From positions 106,550,305 to 106,614,304 of the forward strand of contig OZ026518.1 of the NCBI GenBank assembly GCA_964019695.1: 64,000 nt of DNA. The letters run 5' to 3'. The notes below the pieces were generated by a model, which was given only the letters and a program-made list of their open reading frames with translations, did not search any database and had not been told where the DNA came from. Below, piece by piece: positions 1 through 11,700 of the stretch (position 1 is its first letter; each line of letters starts with the position of its first letter). A program made the position numbers and the translations under genes. The stretch comes from Loripinus fragilis (taxonomy: Eukaryota; Mollusca; Bivalvia; Lucinida; Lucinidae).

Positions 1-59
1 CATAATCTGAGTGCAATATGGTTAACATTTTCCATGTAATATATAAACTGGCATGACTT

Positions 60-180
60 TAGCCAGCCTGCTAAGCCAGCCGCTGATCAGACTGTGTGGA
101 TGCACAAGCTGGTCTGCGTTCTTTGTGAATTGCATATGGTGTAAGTAGGCTAAAGGTGGCTCATGTAGAAATCCGAAATT
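60..180. repeat. fragment of GATCAG-dyad MITE-like family
   Basis: Contains the diverged core GCTGATCAGACTGTGTGGAT followed by a complementary GGTCTGCG segment. The same core recurs near 3750, 19300, 24770, 29220, 41040, 53810 and 55570. No clean ends are visible, so this is a partial copy. Confidence 0.5.
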
Positions 181-573
181 TCATTTATGAGCATAACACT
201 CCTTTCAATTTGATCAAGCTCAGAAATCTATGAGGCTATAATCTCTGATGACACACACACTCCTTACATGATGGATAGACTCTCCTATTCTGTTTGGTAC
301 ATGAAAGTCAGGATGGTCCATTACAATTATTTTGCAAGTGATCCACTTGTTACAGTTTCAACACTCCCTAAAGATGTACCTGATTTTCAGTTTTAATATA
401 TACTGCAGATCCTAAAGAGATTGCTACAGCAAGGTAATCTGAGTCTAACAGCTACGTAATCTGAGTCTATACTGTTTGCCACTGTATATATACAGTATCT
501 GTTTATGATTGCAATCCAGATCTGTGAAAGCCTAATTGGAACCATAAAGTAAGACTTGAAGTAATTCACTTAC

Positions 574-622
574 CTGTAAGGGTGATCGTACCATCCATAC
601 TTCTCATCTTCATGGCCCTACC
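574..622 (-). CDS. candidate small internal exon, possibly the next exon of the disordered scaffold gene
   Basis: On the minus strand a pyrimidine-containing acceptor (TTTGTGTAG) is followed by 49 bases and a perfect donor CAG|GTAAGT. Starting after the first AG, one frame is open and reads GRAMKMRSMDGTITLTG. A second AG five bases downstream opens a different frame, reading GHEDEKYGWYDHPYR. The first reading recalls the 'RMKSLE'-like end of Scribble-type tails, the family suggested for the exon at 24004..24564. That exon leaves in phase 1 and this one enters in phase 0, so at least one further exon must lie between. The splice sites are seen; membership in the gene is inference. Confidence 0.4.
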
Positions 623-1675
623 CTACACAAATATGTTCAATATCTTTTATATAGTAGGAACAGAAGCATTCAATAAATAGTTTTGAACAGCAAACAAAAT
701 CACTGATAACAACACCAAAAGACAAAGTTATAAATGATATCCATTATTGTGAAAAGGGTATTTGGAAGATATGCTGAAACTGCTTTTTTGCACCTGGTCA
801 TAATATCGAGTCTTTCCTCACTCACTCAAAGTGGGTCACTTCAAACATATATTTTTACAGCAAAAATCACTAATAAACACACTAAGATATGTTAATAAAT
901 GGGCTAAGCCAAGGGTACATGGACAAGTATGCTGATTTAGGCATTCAATGTTTATATGTTAAAGGTCCTTTTTTGAACAAAACAAGTTAAAGCTTTCATA
1001 AAAGATTACATATTTTAGTATGTGCATGATTCATTACCTACAACCGAGAGAGTGGGTGCAAATAAATGAATGTAATAATGATTTGTCACATCCATTGAAA
1101 ATAGCTAGAGGCCAGGATCAATCTGCAAAATATTTCAATCTGTTTTGTGTGAAAGGAAGCAGACAATGCACTGATCAGGCTGTGCAATATAGCTCTCTGA
1201 CTTTTGTTATCACTAACAGACATCCAGATGAGAACATATTTCAGAATTTCTTATTTGCCAATCAATATGTTGTATGTACTTAAAAAGAGTGAGATGGTTC
1301 TTTTGAATATCCACAATATATTTTTCAGTCAATTAATAAGAAAATAATCAAATTCTGTGAGCATAAACTTTTGGCTAAATCTGTCTGCTTTAGTTTTCTC
1401 AATATCACTGAAGTATTAACATTTTCCCTTGAGATTCTAACATGCCCTTGAAGCAAATATGTATTCAACCATGCATGCACTTTTGCATCAATAAACCTTG
1501 AAATACTTGTTTATCTAAGTATCAATATGGTAATTTTTTAAAGAGTTTTATGTAACATCAATCATAAAGTAAGTTTCATTTTCACAAACTCATTTCAGAA
1601 CATGTGGTCTTGTGTAAATACCCATGGGTAGGTAGCAGGGAAAGAATGCATGTATAAACCAAAACCTCACTAGGA
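623..1675. other. no recognisable feature
   Basis: AT-rich sequence with only short chance open frames and no splice-framed coding segment that I could support. Confidence 0.5.
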
Positions 1676-1845
1676 GCCCGCCCCGCCTGTGATGTAGCGG
1701 ATTATATAACCTCTAACCTTGTAAAACAGGGGTCGCAGGTTCAATCCCTGGCTTCTCCAGTCTGTCAGATGAAACTTAAAGCAGTGGTCCAGTCTCCATA
1801 TGATGTTAGCTGTTAATGGGACGTTAAACACAAACACACACCAAA
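1676..1845 (+). mobile_element. tRNA-derived SINE (family B)
   Basis: A tRNA-like head (diverged A box near 1690; B box GGTTCAATCCC near 1738) is followed by a non-tRNA body ending in GGGACGTTAAACACAAACAC. The head matches, in reverse, the pair at 6690..6965. Both share the CTTGTAAA anticodon-arm remnant and the 'cctggcttct' end. Confidence 0.7.
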
Positions 1846-2289
1846 ACCTCATGTACTAGCTCAAGTTTTCTTGGAGAAAACAAGTAAAGCATCTGAATGT
1901 GTCTACATAATGCCTCTTATCTATGTGATTGCGTATATTTAATCCCATTCGGTCAGAGCGCAATATTACTAAAGCATTATTTTTGCAACAAGAAAACAAT
2001 ATATCTGTACCTGTATATTATCGTAGATTATATCATAAGTTATCAAAATGTTGTCAACAATAGTCCAATATTTACAATAGCCTGAAGATGATGTTATCCA
2101 ATTAGTAATTGTTTTAAAATTATACGGACAATTGATTTGCAGATATGGTAAAGTATCCTTTTCTAAATTTAGATTAAATTTGTCCACAACACAGGATTAT
2201 TAAACAAGTAATTAATTTTTAACTCTTTATGCACTAATGAATTCTTCCTTCTGTTATGATATAATAAACTTGGGATAGTCCATTGTATA
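1846..2289. other. no recognisable feature
   Basis: AT-rich spacer between a SINE and a MITE. The short open frames on both strands have no coding character. Confidence 0.45.
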
Positions 2290-2291
2290 TA

Positions 2292-2497
2292 CAGTAAAAC
2301 CTGTCTTAAGCAGCCACTCAAAAATAAACAAAACAAAGATCTTACAGACAAATGGTAGCTTAATGAAGGTCGAAAGTATTGCAGAATGCTCCCATTGGAG
2401 CATTCTGCAATACTTTTGACCTGCATTAAGCGATAATCAGTCTTGAAAACCAATTTTGGTCTTCTTTTTGAGTGGTCGCTTAAGACAGCTTTTACTG
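2292..2497. mobile_element. fold-back MITE with TA target duplication, copy 1
   Basis: The ends are inverted copies of CAGTAAAACCTGTCTTAAGC, flanked by TA on both sides. The centre is a near-perfect hairpin (TGCAGAATGCTCC / GGAGCATTCTGCA). It is 206 bp long with no transposase. A second copy lies at 8194..8398. TA duplication and TIRs fit a non-autonomous Tc1/mariner/pogo-type element. Confidence 0.85.
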
Positions 2498-3230
2498 TAT
2501 TTTCAGTAATAGTCACAGCTATGAAAAAGTCGAGCAAAAACGTCAAACTGAAGGGTATCTGATCCAAGAAATTTCAATATTCTATGAATTTCTATGTATC
2601 ACACAGTGACACACACAACATGTTGCCATCACATTGGTTGTGAAAAGGTATGCTCAAATGGAGGACTTAATTAAAAATACAAAATTCTGAAGTTTTAAAG
2701 ATGCTTCAAAAAATGAATATAGGAACATACCAATTTCTTCCAATATGGTCTCCATTACAGTTAACAGTAAGATCAAACAAAACCAATTCACCTAGATATC
2801 TCATTTTTGAAAACTTATCATACCACCCCCACCTTTAGAAAGGATACCTGTCAGATAAGGACAGTAAAGACCATGATCAGCCTTGGCATTATATATACAA
2901 GTCATGAAAAAAACTTTGACTATCTTACATTGAAATATTATAAAGTTGTAGAGGAGACTGCATGATTGCGCAGCGAGATCTTGTTTGATCTTTTCTTTGG
3001 TTGTCTGAGTCTTCAAGGTATCTTTTGATATGACAGGACTTATATTTATTCAAGATTTTATTTATTCAACAAGATTCATTGATCTCCCAGATATTGACAA
3101 AATTCTTAAAGCTGTTACCCAGATCTATGTATTCTTCTATAGGAATCTGATATGTTATGCTAGCAATGTTTTGATGCTGTTTATATATAATTTCCAGTAT
3201 TTAATTTCTATCTTAAATTTCAATCTTTGA
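2498..3230. other. no firm feature
   Basis: Intronic or intergenic AT-rich DNA. Around 2730..2775 the minus strand holds a segment containing CATATTGGAAGAA before a GTATGT donor-like site. A similar core is seen at 7262..7285, but no acceptor is convincing here. Confidence 0.4.
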
Positions 3231-3291
3231 TAGCAACCAACCAACGAGTTGTTGCCGCATAGCGGCAACAACGAGGGTTGGTTGCTGTTAC
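3231..3291. repeat. hairpin (inverted repeat)
   Basis: Arms AGCAACCAACC and GGTTGGTTGCT enclose a second inverted pair, GTTGTTGCCGC / GCGGCAACAAC. It is probably one end or the core of a fold-back element. The far side (3300..3700) is CpG-richer than its surroundings. Confidence 0.75.
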
Positions 3292-3721
3292 GACTAGAGG
3301 CTCTGTTCTGTTCTATTCATCTGCTATATGAAGGCCTGATTTCCATTCTGTCAAAACAGAGTTCCGGTATCTATACGGAGTCGATTCGATCAAACTAAGA
3401 ACCTTATTCTACTTTTGAAAAATGTGCCGTGATCATCATTGACATTGAAAAAATACAAAAAGTAAAAGTGAATCGCGAAGATGCCAGTTTTGTTGATATT
3501 TAACTTGTATTTTAAACATAAGACTAAGCGATTTTTTCGATCACCAGGAGCTTGAATGTTAACGATAGCTCTTTCAAGCAAGCGGCTGTGTGATCCCCAT
3601 GACGTGACGTCACAATTCTCATAACGTTACGTCACGACGTGATAACGACTTGAGCCAAACGTCAACTGCCACGTGCATCGTCCGGCCTTTGAAAAAAAGA
3701 CGGCCACAAATGAGCTGCGAC

Positions 3722-3928
3722 ATAAGATTCCCAACAATGTGATATGCGCGACCAGCAAAGACTCAGATCAGCCTGCGCATACACGCAGTCTGATCAGAGC
3801 ATTTGCTAGTCGCTTGATTTTCTATGCGTGTTATGCTACTGACTGAACATCATTTAGAGTTTCTGAGCTTAAAAGGAGGCTGCACATCTACACTTGTCAA
3901 AATGACACATTGTTGGAAATCACATGTC
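3722..3928. mobile_element. fold-back MITE, CCAACAAT-ended family, copy 1
   Basis: The ends CCAACAATGTG and CATTGTTGG are inverted. The interior has the dyad GACCAGCAAAGACTCAGATC facing a matching inverted GATCAGAGCATTTGCTAGTC. The same element lies in reverse at 24626..24845. No coding capacity. Confidence 0.7.
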
Positions 3929-4059
3929 GCTGCTCAAATTAAAATCCTTACGGTATCCAATAGGAGTTTCCGTTCAAGAGTCACAGCGCCTTTAAAATAG
4001 CCTTCAGGATTACCTTCAGGATTATTTTATTTCCTTATACTCAGAGCAACGACAATTTA

Positions 4060-4262
4060 CTGAAACACTTTTGCCACTTTTCATAAGGTGTTATGTGCCA
4101 GGTATGGTACTAATTGTATCGATTCCTGATATTTGCCTTCTTCCTTACTTTTTATACTCACACGAGTACCAACTCACAAGAAATACCGTATTCTGTGCTA
4201 TCCTCTCAGATCAAATAGTGGTTGGTTGCCCATTAGGTGTGCCTATTTCATATTATTGATAC
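4060..4262 (+). mobile_element. LINE 3'-end-like dispersed repeat
   Basis: The stretch GGTATGGTACTAATTGTATC, with the following 'cctgatatttgcc' and 'ttccttactt' blocks, recurs at 32390..32455, where it precedes an AATAAA signal. Best read as the 3' untranslated end of a non-LTR retrotransposon; no RT domain is present here. Confidence 0.4.
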
Positions 4263-5084
4263 ACTGTTATCCCCAAGTCAATGAATCCCCAAGTCAATGA
4301 ATTAGCTGTACTCTTCCACTAGAAAATTGTGTTTGTAAAACACTGTGCCCCCAATCACAGAGTGGTGCTCTCCTTTAAACAAGGGCCATAACTGTGGAAA
4401 GATTTTTTTTAATTTTGTCTAGAGTATATAACCCTCTCATCACCCCTAATCAGCTGACCAAGATGCTATGTGCAAATTTTCAAGATTGTAACTAATCTCT
4501 GCAGCATGAGCAAATGGTTTGGGCCTTACTTGGAGGCTAAACCCAAAGACAAGGTTTTTCATGGCCTAGTGCATATATATAATATGATATTATATACAAT
4601 TTGTTTTGTCTTAGTATTTAGTTCAATTCACTCATTGAGTGCTAGAAAAATAACAGACAGGAAAATCATATTCAAACAAGATTGGGACTATATGTTTGCT
4701 TTCTTCATGCAGCTTTAAATCTTTGTTTACTTGGATGGGTTAGTCCCGACCATTATCCTGAGTATTCCACTGGCACTTTAAGATTTCCTGATGGTCTGAA
4801 ATAAATTAGGTCTTTGATCAATTAATGATAAGTTGCACATTGATCAAACCAATAACATCAACTGCATCACAACAGAGAATACAAAGTGCAAGATTGTTAT
4901 CAATCAGCTTCCATCAGCAAGTTTATATTGATCAGTGCTATTGATTCCACGTCCTGAAAAAACATCTTTTACGTTCCGGCAGATCTGCAACATACTAGAA
5001 CTTTGAATATTTTAATCCAATGAGAGTATACTACAATGAATTATTTTATCTAGCAAGCAAATTTTGGGTTTGATGAGATGATGT
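4263..5084. other. no recognisable feature
   Basis: AT-rich spacer with one 82-codon open frame (4470..4718) that shows no domain, splice support or compositional bias. It includes a near-tandem CCCCAAGTCAATGAAT duplicate at about 4272. Confidence 0.4.
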
Positions 5085-5255
5085 TTTATATTCCTATCAA
5101 CAACTTTTTATTCATGTTAGGACGTTTCCCAAGTTGAACAAGTACGAAGCAGGGGATAAAGTGTCTTGCTTGAGGACACAATATAATGCATCCAATGAGG
5201 CTCAAACCAGTGACCTCTCAATCTCAATGGGAACACTCTACCACTGTCCTTAGCA
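5085..5255 (-). mobile_element. tRNA-derived SINE (family A), degenerate copy
   Basis: Reads on the minus strand as a tRNA-like head (box near 5235) followed by the conserved body 'GTGTCCTTGAGCAAGACAC' and a tail with TTGACTGG-like sequence. It lies head to tail with the next copy at 5258. Mutated boxes mark it as old. Confidence 0.7.
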
Positions 5256-5257
5256 TG

Positions 5258-6235
5258 CTTTGTTTTGATTCTTTACCTCCCAGTCAACAGTTTTTCAGTC
5301 AGTGAACACCTTAGTCGAACTAAACTCCAGCTGTTAAGTTTTTAGACTTAATTTTTCGCAATAACTTTTTTATCTTCAATTTTAGCAAAATGTGTTCGCG
5401 ATAAAAAGAATTCAGGAACATCTCCGCCAACTTCTCCAAATGGTTCCAACATCCTAGATGCTGCAGGTTCATCTGTGCTTAGATGCACTCTTTGAACATT
5501 TTAAGCAAAGCGCAAATAAACTAAGTCCAAGATGTCAGTCAAAAAGTTACATTGCACTGCCCTAATTCAATTACTAAAGCGATGGATGGCTTGTTCAAAT
5601 ATAATAGAAATCGCACCTAATTCGCTCGTGCGTTAAGCTAGTAGGGTCATCTCAAAACTGTTCATTTCATAGCACGTGCATAAAAGAAAAAAAATGCACG
5701 GCATGCGATAACCCAACCTTTGTTCCTACAAATGAGCCTGCTTTAAGTTGATTCTGCATATGCACGGTAAATTCTGAGTATGTTAACGGCAGTTTTATGT
5801 TATGCACAGCCTTTGAAGACGGGATATGCACCGCTTCCGAATATTTTTTGAAACTACCCCTTTCTGTCACGCCTATACGAATTATACGTGTCAATAAAAG
5901 ACTTAGTAATTTAGGACGAATTCAGTTTATTGCAAAATCTTCATCTATATACACAAAAATCTGTTTGTGCCACAAGCACAAGACCTTTTGGAGAAGTTAG
6001 CGGAAATTCTCCTCTACAACTTTCATTGCGAACACATTTTGCTAAAATTGAAGATAAAAAAGTTATTGCGAAAAAATAAGTCTAAAAACTTAACAGCTGG
6101 AGTTTAGAACTAAAAAGAGAATAAAGTGTCTTCCTCAAGGACACAACACAGTGCCTCTGGTGAGGCTCGATCCAGCAACCCCTCAATCTCGAGTCTATCA
6201 CTGTGCAACTGTGCTCCCAAATAACTATGGCACTA
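5258..6235 (-). mobile_element. family A SINE split by a fold-back transposon
   Basis: The tail half (5258..5320) and the tRNA-like half (6107..6235) together give one family A SINE. Consensus copies elsewhere (for example 54288..54490) read straight through the GAAC where this one is broken. The interruption is the element at 5321..6106. Confidence 0.8.
5321..6106. mobile_element. 786-bp fold-back DNA transposon with 79-bp TIRs and GAAC target duplication
   Basis: The left arm 5321..5399 and right arm 6028..6106 are inverted copies that differ at about one base in 79; they begin TAAACTCCAGCTGTTAAG. GAAC flanks both sides (5317..5320 and 6107..6110) and occurs once in uninterrupted SINE copies, so it is a 4-bp target-site duplication. 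The 630-bp interior has no long open frame and no transposase motif, so the element is non-autonomous. The near-identical arms suggest a recent insertion. The superfamily is not clear from the termini. Confidence 0.85.
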
Positions 6236-6338
6236 ACAAACTGTAAGAATGAGCAAGGTGATCTGTACAGACTCTAACAGATAAGATTTTCTTTTATCTG
6301 TTGCACATCTGTAAGTCCAGTGTGACTGCCCTACTGAA

Positions 6339-6545
6339 ATGGTCACTGAAATTCACTGATATTTCACTGAAATTTTCACTGAAATTCAGTCAGATTTTCG
6401 CCCACATTCAGTGAAATTTGCTGATATTGTAAAATTTCAGTGAAATTCACAGAAATTGCAGTGAAATACACTGAATTTTCATTGAATATGAGTGAAAAAT
6501 CTAGTGAAATTTTCAATAAAATATCACTGAAATTCACTGACATTG
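6339..6545. repeat. degenerate ACTGAAATT simple repeat
   Basis: Many irregular copies of CACTGAAATT and its variants, in both orientations, over about 200 bp. Low-complexity sequence with no coding sense. Confidence 0.7.
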
Positions 6546-6689
6546 TCTGTAGTGAACTATAGGTAATATCTGACAAAGTGAAATCATTCAGGCTGAGTCA
6601 TCTAAACCCAATTTCTTGTTCACTTGGCTTCTCAATGTCTTAAACATCAAGAAGCATTTTGTCGCTTTCTCTGCGTTGTAACCAGTACC

Positions 6690-6965
6690 GGGCCGGGAGG
6701 GTTTATGATTTGTGTGTATCTTATGATGGGAGCACCCGAAGGCTCAACCAAAAGTGGTTTTGGAGAAGCCGGGAATCGAGCCTACGGCCCCTGGTTTACA
6801 AGGCAAAAAAACAAAACCTTTTTGTGGCTTTCCCTGGGTAGTAACCAGTGTTTATGATTTGTGTGTTTATTTTATGATGGACTCAACCAAAAGTGGTTCT
6901 GAAGAAGCCGGGAATCGAACCTGCGACTCCTGGTTTACAAGGCATAGCGCTTATCTACTATACCA
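6690..6965 (-). mobile_element. two adjacent family B SINE copies
   Basis: Two direct copies each contain 'caaccaaaagtggtt', 'gaagccgggaatcga' (the reversed B box) and 'ctggtttacaaggca'. The second copy keeps the reversed A-box region (to about 6962). Read on minus they match the tRNA-like head at 1676..1760. The open frames across them are by-products. Confidence 0.7.
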
Positions 6966-7552
6966 CGGCGGCTTCCTTAGGTGTATATATGCCAAAAAGC
7001 ATTTGCCTGGCACTGTGGCGGATCTCAAAAGGCCATTGCCCCACTCATTGCTCCTGCTATGACCTGCTCATCCAAGTAGGTGGGTGAGGGGGATGGGGTG
7101 CGGTGTGGGGGGAGCATGCAGTGGTTACAAATGACCGTCACCATGCATTATTTACCGAACGTTATACATCAGACTTCCTTGTAAACAGCTTAATGACATT
7201 ATATAACACTTAAAATACAGCAGAAAAGCCAGAAATTCTGGGAAAAAGATTCCTGTCTTACCTGTTCTTCCAATATGAACAGCAAAATATATCCTGACCA
7301 TTTTAGTCCTTATTTTCTGATAATAATGAGTTCATACAAATTAATTCCCTTGTCTTTGAGAGACACCGAGAGTTCGCTATATTAACCCAACCTAGCTAGT
7401 TATAAGGCTAGATATCAAAATTATGCTTTAGCATGATCGTATACGTTATCAACCCAGTCATTCCGACATTCAAAGGCTGCGTAATTTATCTATAGATAAA
7501 ACACTTTTTAGTTTTAAAACTGAAAATACAGGTATTTTCTTAATTTCACTTA
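6966..7552. other. spacer with one doubtful micro-exon
   Basis: No repeat recognised. On the minus strand 7293..7262 (32 bases) sits between TGGTCAG| and CAG|GTAAGA. Entered in phase 1 it leaves in phase 0, which would bridge 24004 to 622, but the acceptor lacks a pyrimidine tract. Not called as an exon. Confidence 0.2.
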
Positions 7553-7609
7553 AAACATATGTTGTGGGTAATCAATGGAAGTGCCTCGGCATTAACCACA
7601 ACATATGTT
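7553..7609. repeat. ACATATGT palindromic repeat (family P), copy 1
   Basis: Inverted AACATATGTTGTGGGT / ACCACAACATATGTT around a short centre. One of about eight copies of a dispersed palindrome in the window. Confidence 0.8.
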
Positions 7610-8193
7610 AACCTTGAGAAATAAAGAAATGGGTATCTGTAAACCCTTCTAAGCTAGTGGTACACTGTGTATCTCCCTTAATGAGCTCAAAATAATTGTA
7701 CACAGAATGATTATCCATGTTTCGACATAAACAAACTGTCAATTAATGCATGTCTCTATTTGGACAGGTAGGAATTCCAGTACTTAGTACCTGTCTTAAT
7801 AAGGTGTTGTACTTCAGTCATGAAGCTTTCCTTCAGGGTATATTTACTTATTTATTGCTTTCCTATTTTATTGATAGACAATACAACCTTCCTAATCAGA
7901 GACACTCTATCTGGTAAAATACTCCAATGTTTCTTTGTTCGTGTGCAATCAGTTTAAATCTGAGACACAACTATGTCAAAAACTTTTTTCGTCTTGCTCC
8001 CGTTTTTGTTTCTACATTTTAACTTTTAAAAAGTCCTACACAATCTATACTATCACCCGCCATCTGCAAACTTGTGAACAGAGAGACAGGCAACAGAAAT
8101 CAATGTCTGTCATCAGGTTTTTAAAACCTGTTTTGTTTGATTGTAATCATGTTGTTTCATTTAAATCAATTCAGTTTCATATATACAGACATA
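7610..8193. other. no recognisable feature
   Basis: AT-rich spacer between palindrome and MITE; nothing coding can be supported. Confidence 0.4.
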
Positions 8194-8398
8194 CAGTAAA
8201 ACCTTTCTTAAGCGACCACTCAAAAAAAGGCAAAACAAAGATCTTAATGACAAATGGCAGCTTAATGAAGGTCAAAAGTATTGCAGAATGCTCCCCTTGG
8301 AGCATTCTGCAATACTTTTGACCTGTATTATGCAATAATTTGTCTTAAAACCCATTTTTGGTCTTTTTGAGAGTGGCCGGTTTAGACAGGTTTCACTG
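8194..8398. mobile_element. fold-back MITE with TA target duplication, copy 2
   Basis: Same family as 2292..2497: CAGTAAAACC-type ends, TA on both sides (8192..8193 and 8399..8400) and the same central GCAGAATGCTCC hairpin. Differences between the two copies are scattered point changes. Confidence 0.85.
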
Positions 8399-10454
8399 TA
8401 CTTGCAACATGATAATAACATGGCTGCCAATGAAACATGTTTGTTTTCCGATTGATTTGTTGTTTAACGTCCCAGCCAACAACTATGGTCATGTTGAGAT
8501 AGTCAATTAACCTAACCACACTTTTCCTGGCAAAGCTTAGACTAAGTCTGTGCACATATTTTCCCTTGTTACTACTGTGCTTCCAGGTTTTATGTGACCC
8601 CTGTTTTTCTTTTTTTAAACAACTTAAATCTTTACTTAGACGAATGATGCTTAGCATGTGGATGTAAATGCACACTGCATAACTAAAACTTATTTTTTGG
8701 GGAAGCCCATATTCTTAACTCAGGCCCAAATCCCTTGTAAAATAGAATATCTTAGTTGTTTTTCCACTTTTGCCTCAATAGACACACATGGTGTATTTGC
8801 ATTGCTATTTCTTTCCCACTTCATTCCTTAAGATGGTCCCACAGAGATGTGCAGCATTCAAACGGATTTGAGTAGTCAAGGGCATTGTACCAGTAGTTGA
8901 GGGTCTAAATATAATCAATTTGTATGCAGTTGAAGCCCTGATCACTGGGTCAAACCCCTGATATAAAGTACTATGTGTCAGTATGAAAAGCTAAGAACTT
9001 TCAAAATGCTCTGCCCACAGATTTTGAACATTTGCACTTTAAAGTACTGATATTTTGCATTTAATCTTAAGTAAACATAAATTCGGGAACATAAACAAAA
9101 AGTGTTTCATCACCTTTTTTGAAAAACTCATGTGATGCATAGACTATCGCTCAACTCACATATATCTTGTAATAAGCAGATACGAGGTTGGATATATGTG
9201 ACAACAATCAGTGAAGAATACTTTCAGAAGTAAAATATTACCTTTTTAACAACTAGGTAAATTATAAGCCCTTGTTACGTCATTGTGGGTTGGTTGCAGT
9301 CAACATTGTATACAGATACACACGCCTACTTTTTCATGAAAAGAAGTTTGTGTCAAGTTCCTGTGGTAAAAGTAGACAAACCACACTTGGTGGGTGAGTA
9401 TGCTTTTGGCTGGCCCTCTTAAGTTACATTTGGTGGCAGTGGTGGGGGGAATAATGTGAGGGTATATATTCACATATATAATACGTTGGGACAATATATC
9501 AGCCAAGCACTCGTACAGGATGGTCTGTGCCTCTGTTGTTTACCACTATGAGTGTTCTCAAACATTTTGTAGATGTGCATTACTTTATTGTCTCTATTTT
9601 TGTTCGTTTTCTTCTGTATGTTGTATATGTGTTTGTATTGTGCTCTCCATATCTGGAGGATAATAAAGTATCTACATCTACCTGTTGTTTGTGATGTGAG
9701 TAAAGGTAGCAGCCACACTTGGTGGGTCATTCAGAGCATGCTTTTCGACTGATGGAGTTTGTTGGCTGGTCGATGATGAAAAGTGCACCTGAGGGAGGGT
9801 TATAACTTCAGGGGAGACAACCTCTGTGTTAAAAGTAAAATTGTTTTCTTCCATAATTAAATTAGTCTAAAGGAACACAAATTCTTTGCAAATTGACTCA
9901 AAAATATTATCCCTTGAAGTATTTGTCATCTCCTACATTAGTGATTGGTCATTTAGGGGTTAAAATGTATCTGTTAGCCTTAATTTGGCAACAAACTATT
10001 AGCATACAAGGCAGTCAGGCCTATCTTTCGTTTATATTGGTAGTCACATACTTTTGATAACATCCAATTCACCTTGTTAAGCCAAGTGATACTCCTGATA
10101 AATTAATAGAATATTTGACTCAGTTATCAGATAAATAAAATTTACCATAAAAAGTCTAGTATTATACATGTATATGAAAGAAATTCATTAACATTTAAGC
10201 AGTCCATAACACATGAAGAAAGGTGACCAAAATGTCTTGGAGAGTGTCTATCAAACTTTTCTGTCTGGTGCAGGAGCTGTAGCCCTTAACCCTTTGTGGA
10301 CCGGAAATCCCTATATGGGTACTTTGGCAAACAGTGAAGACCCATAACGCTGCTCTGTTTGCTATTAAAGATTAAAACAACTTTCAGGACAGAAATACAT
10401 CATAATTTAGAAAATTCTAACTGTGACTCCAGAAAGTACACAATTGGCAGTTTG
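8399..10454. other. mostly unrecognised; one short duplicated segment
   Basis: No gene seen. CACACTTGGTGGGT occurs at about 9382 and 9713 with similar flanks, so a short repeat is present twice. ATAATAAAG near 9660 could be the 3' end of an old LINE, but no coding part is attached. Confidence 0.35.
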
Positions 10455-10620
10455 TTTGTTTGTTTGATTTTATTCTTTACGTCCCATCAACAATTGAACC
10501 AGTACTAAGCTAGGATAAATGTGTCTTGCTCAAGGACCACAAGGCAGTGATGCAGCTGAGGCTTGAACCTGGGGCCCTTCGGTCTCGAGTCAAGCAGTCT
10601 GCCACTACAATGGGCAGAAT
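10455..10620 (-). mobile_element. family A SINE
   Basis: Read on minus: tRNA-like box, 'CTTGAGCAAGACACATTTAT', 'TAGTACTGG' and a TTGATGGGACGTAAAG-type tail. The order is the same as in the cleaner copies at 50640, 51300 and 54288. Confidence 0.8.
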
Positions 10621-10999
10621 ACAGCTTTATGGGCAACTTAATTAGACTATGGTGCTACATTATAAGTACCTTCCATAAATGGAAATTGCACTTCCAGTGT
10701 CACTGTGCCGGCAACATAATTATTGTAGGCTTGATAAGAGATACTTGTACATATGCTTAATCTCATTTTTTTCTTCAATTTTTCATTAGGACCCATTGAC
10801 AACAAACTCAATACTACCATGGTCCCAAATCTATCAATTAACTGTGAATTATATTAGAAAATGTTTATGCATGGAATTTTCTAGAGGGAATTTTCTCATT
10901 ATTTTCCTGATAATCTGGACTTATACTTTTCAAAATAAATTTTCACAAATTCATTGGTTTACTTATATAACTCTTTGCCTGCAAGTTAGTGACATCTGC

Positions 11000-11230
11000 T
11001 TATAACCTTTGCAAACAGTTTGACCCAGATCCGGCCTGCTTTTGTTGAGCCTTATCTGGATCCGGGATCTGGATCTGTTTGACAATCTGATGGTATTCCT
11101 GAATGAAATATTTCGAATATGTGAATTTTGAAAAAAAATCAGCGGATGACAAATCTTTTTGAAAAATTACCCACCCATGCAAAGAATTAATGAATGACAA
11201 ACAATGTAGATATTGACTGCTCCAGTGGAC
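11000..11230. repeat. dispersed GGATC/CAGATC dyad repeat (family G)
   Basis: Contains 'cagtttgacccagatc', then 'tgatggtattcctgaa' and 'aaaaaatcagcggatgacaa'. Related blocks occur at 11520..11600, 12140..12330, 19560..19690, 21044..21190 and 24905..25035, so this is an old interspersed family. Confidence 0.6.
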
Positions 11231-11569
11231 TTTCGAGTAAAGAGTTAACTATATTTTTAAATTATTATCTTTTGAAAAAGCATACCTGTACCTTAAAAGT
11301 ACACAAGAAATTTTTTAAAGAGACTCCTTAATGAAGATCATATAATAGTAATGACACTTTGATGAGTATAAGTCTAGACAAAATACCATCGACCAGGTTA
11401 TGATTATTTTATGTCCCTGATTGACAATCTCTTCTCATTTCTTTTTTGCATGCTGGGTAATTTTTCTTGCTTTTGTTGTCTGTAGATATTGTTCAATACT
11501 CCTTTTTTCAAAATATTCTTTTAGGATCAAAAAGCATGGATCCAGATCATGAACTTCAGTCCTGATCTG

Positions 11570-11700
11570 GGTAAAGGTTATCTGCAATAGATGACAAGTG
11601 AGGATCTTACATGAGTGCTCATGTTTTATAATATTGAATTTATTAAATGAGTTGAGGAAGAGGCTTGCTGTGAATTTTATGTTAAATAAATTCATTTATA
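11570..11700. repeat. fold-back family related to 36930..37035
   Basis: Shares 'attgaatttattaaa(t/c)(g/t)' and the 'gagttgaggaa' arm with the hairpin at 36930..37035. The translated LLNELRKR string recurs in both only because the DNA repeats. Confidence 0.45.

Noticed and set aside
3600..3660. CRE cluster as a promoter
   Set aside because: TGACGTCA and TACGTCAC words are present, but no ATG-donor exon or transcription clue lies nearby; it may belong to a fold-back element starting at 3231.
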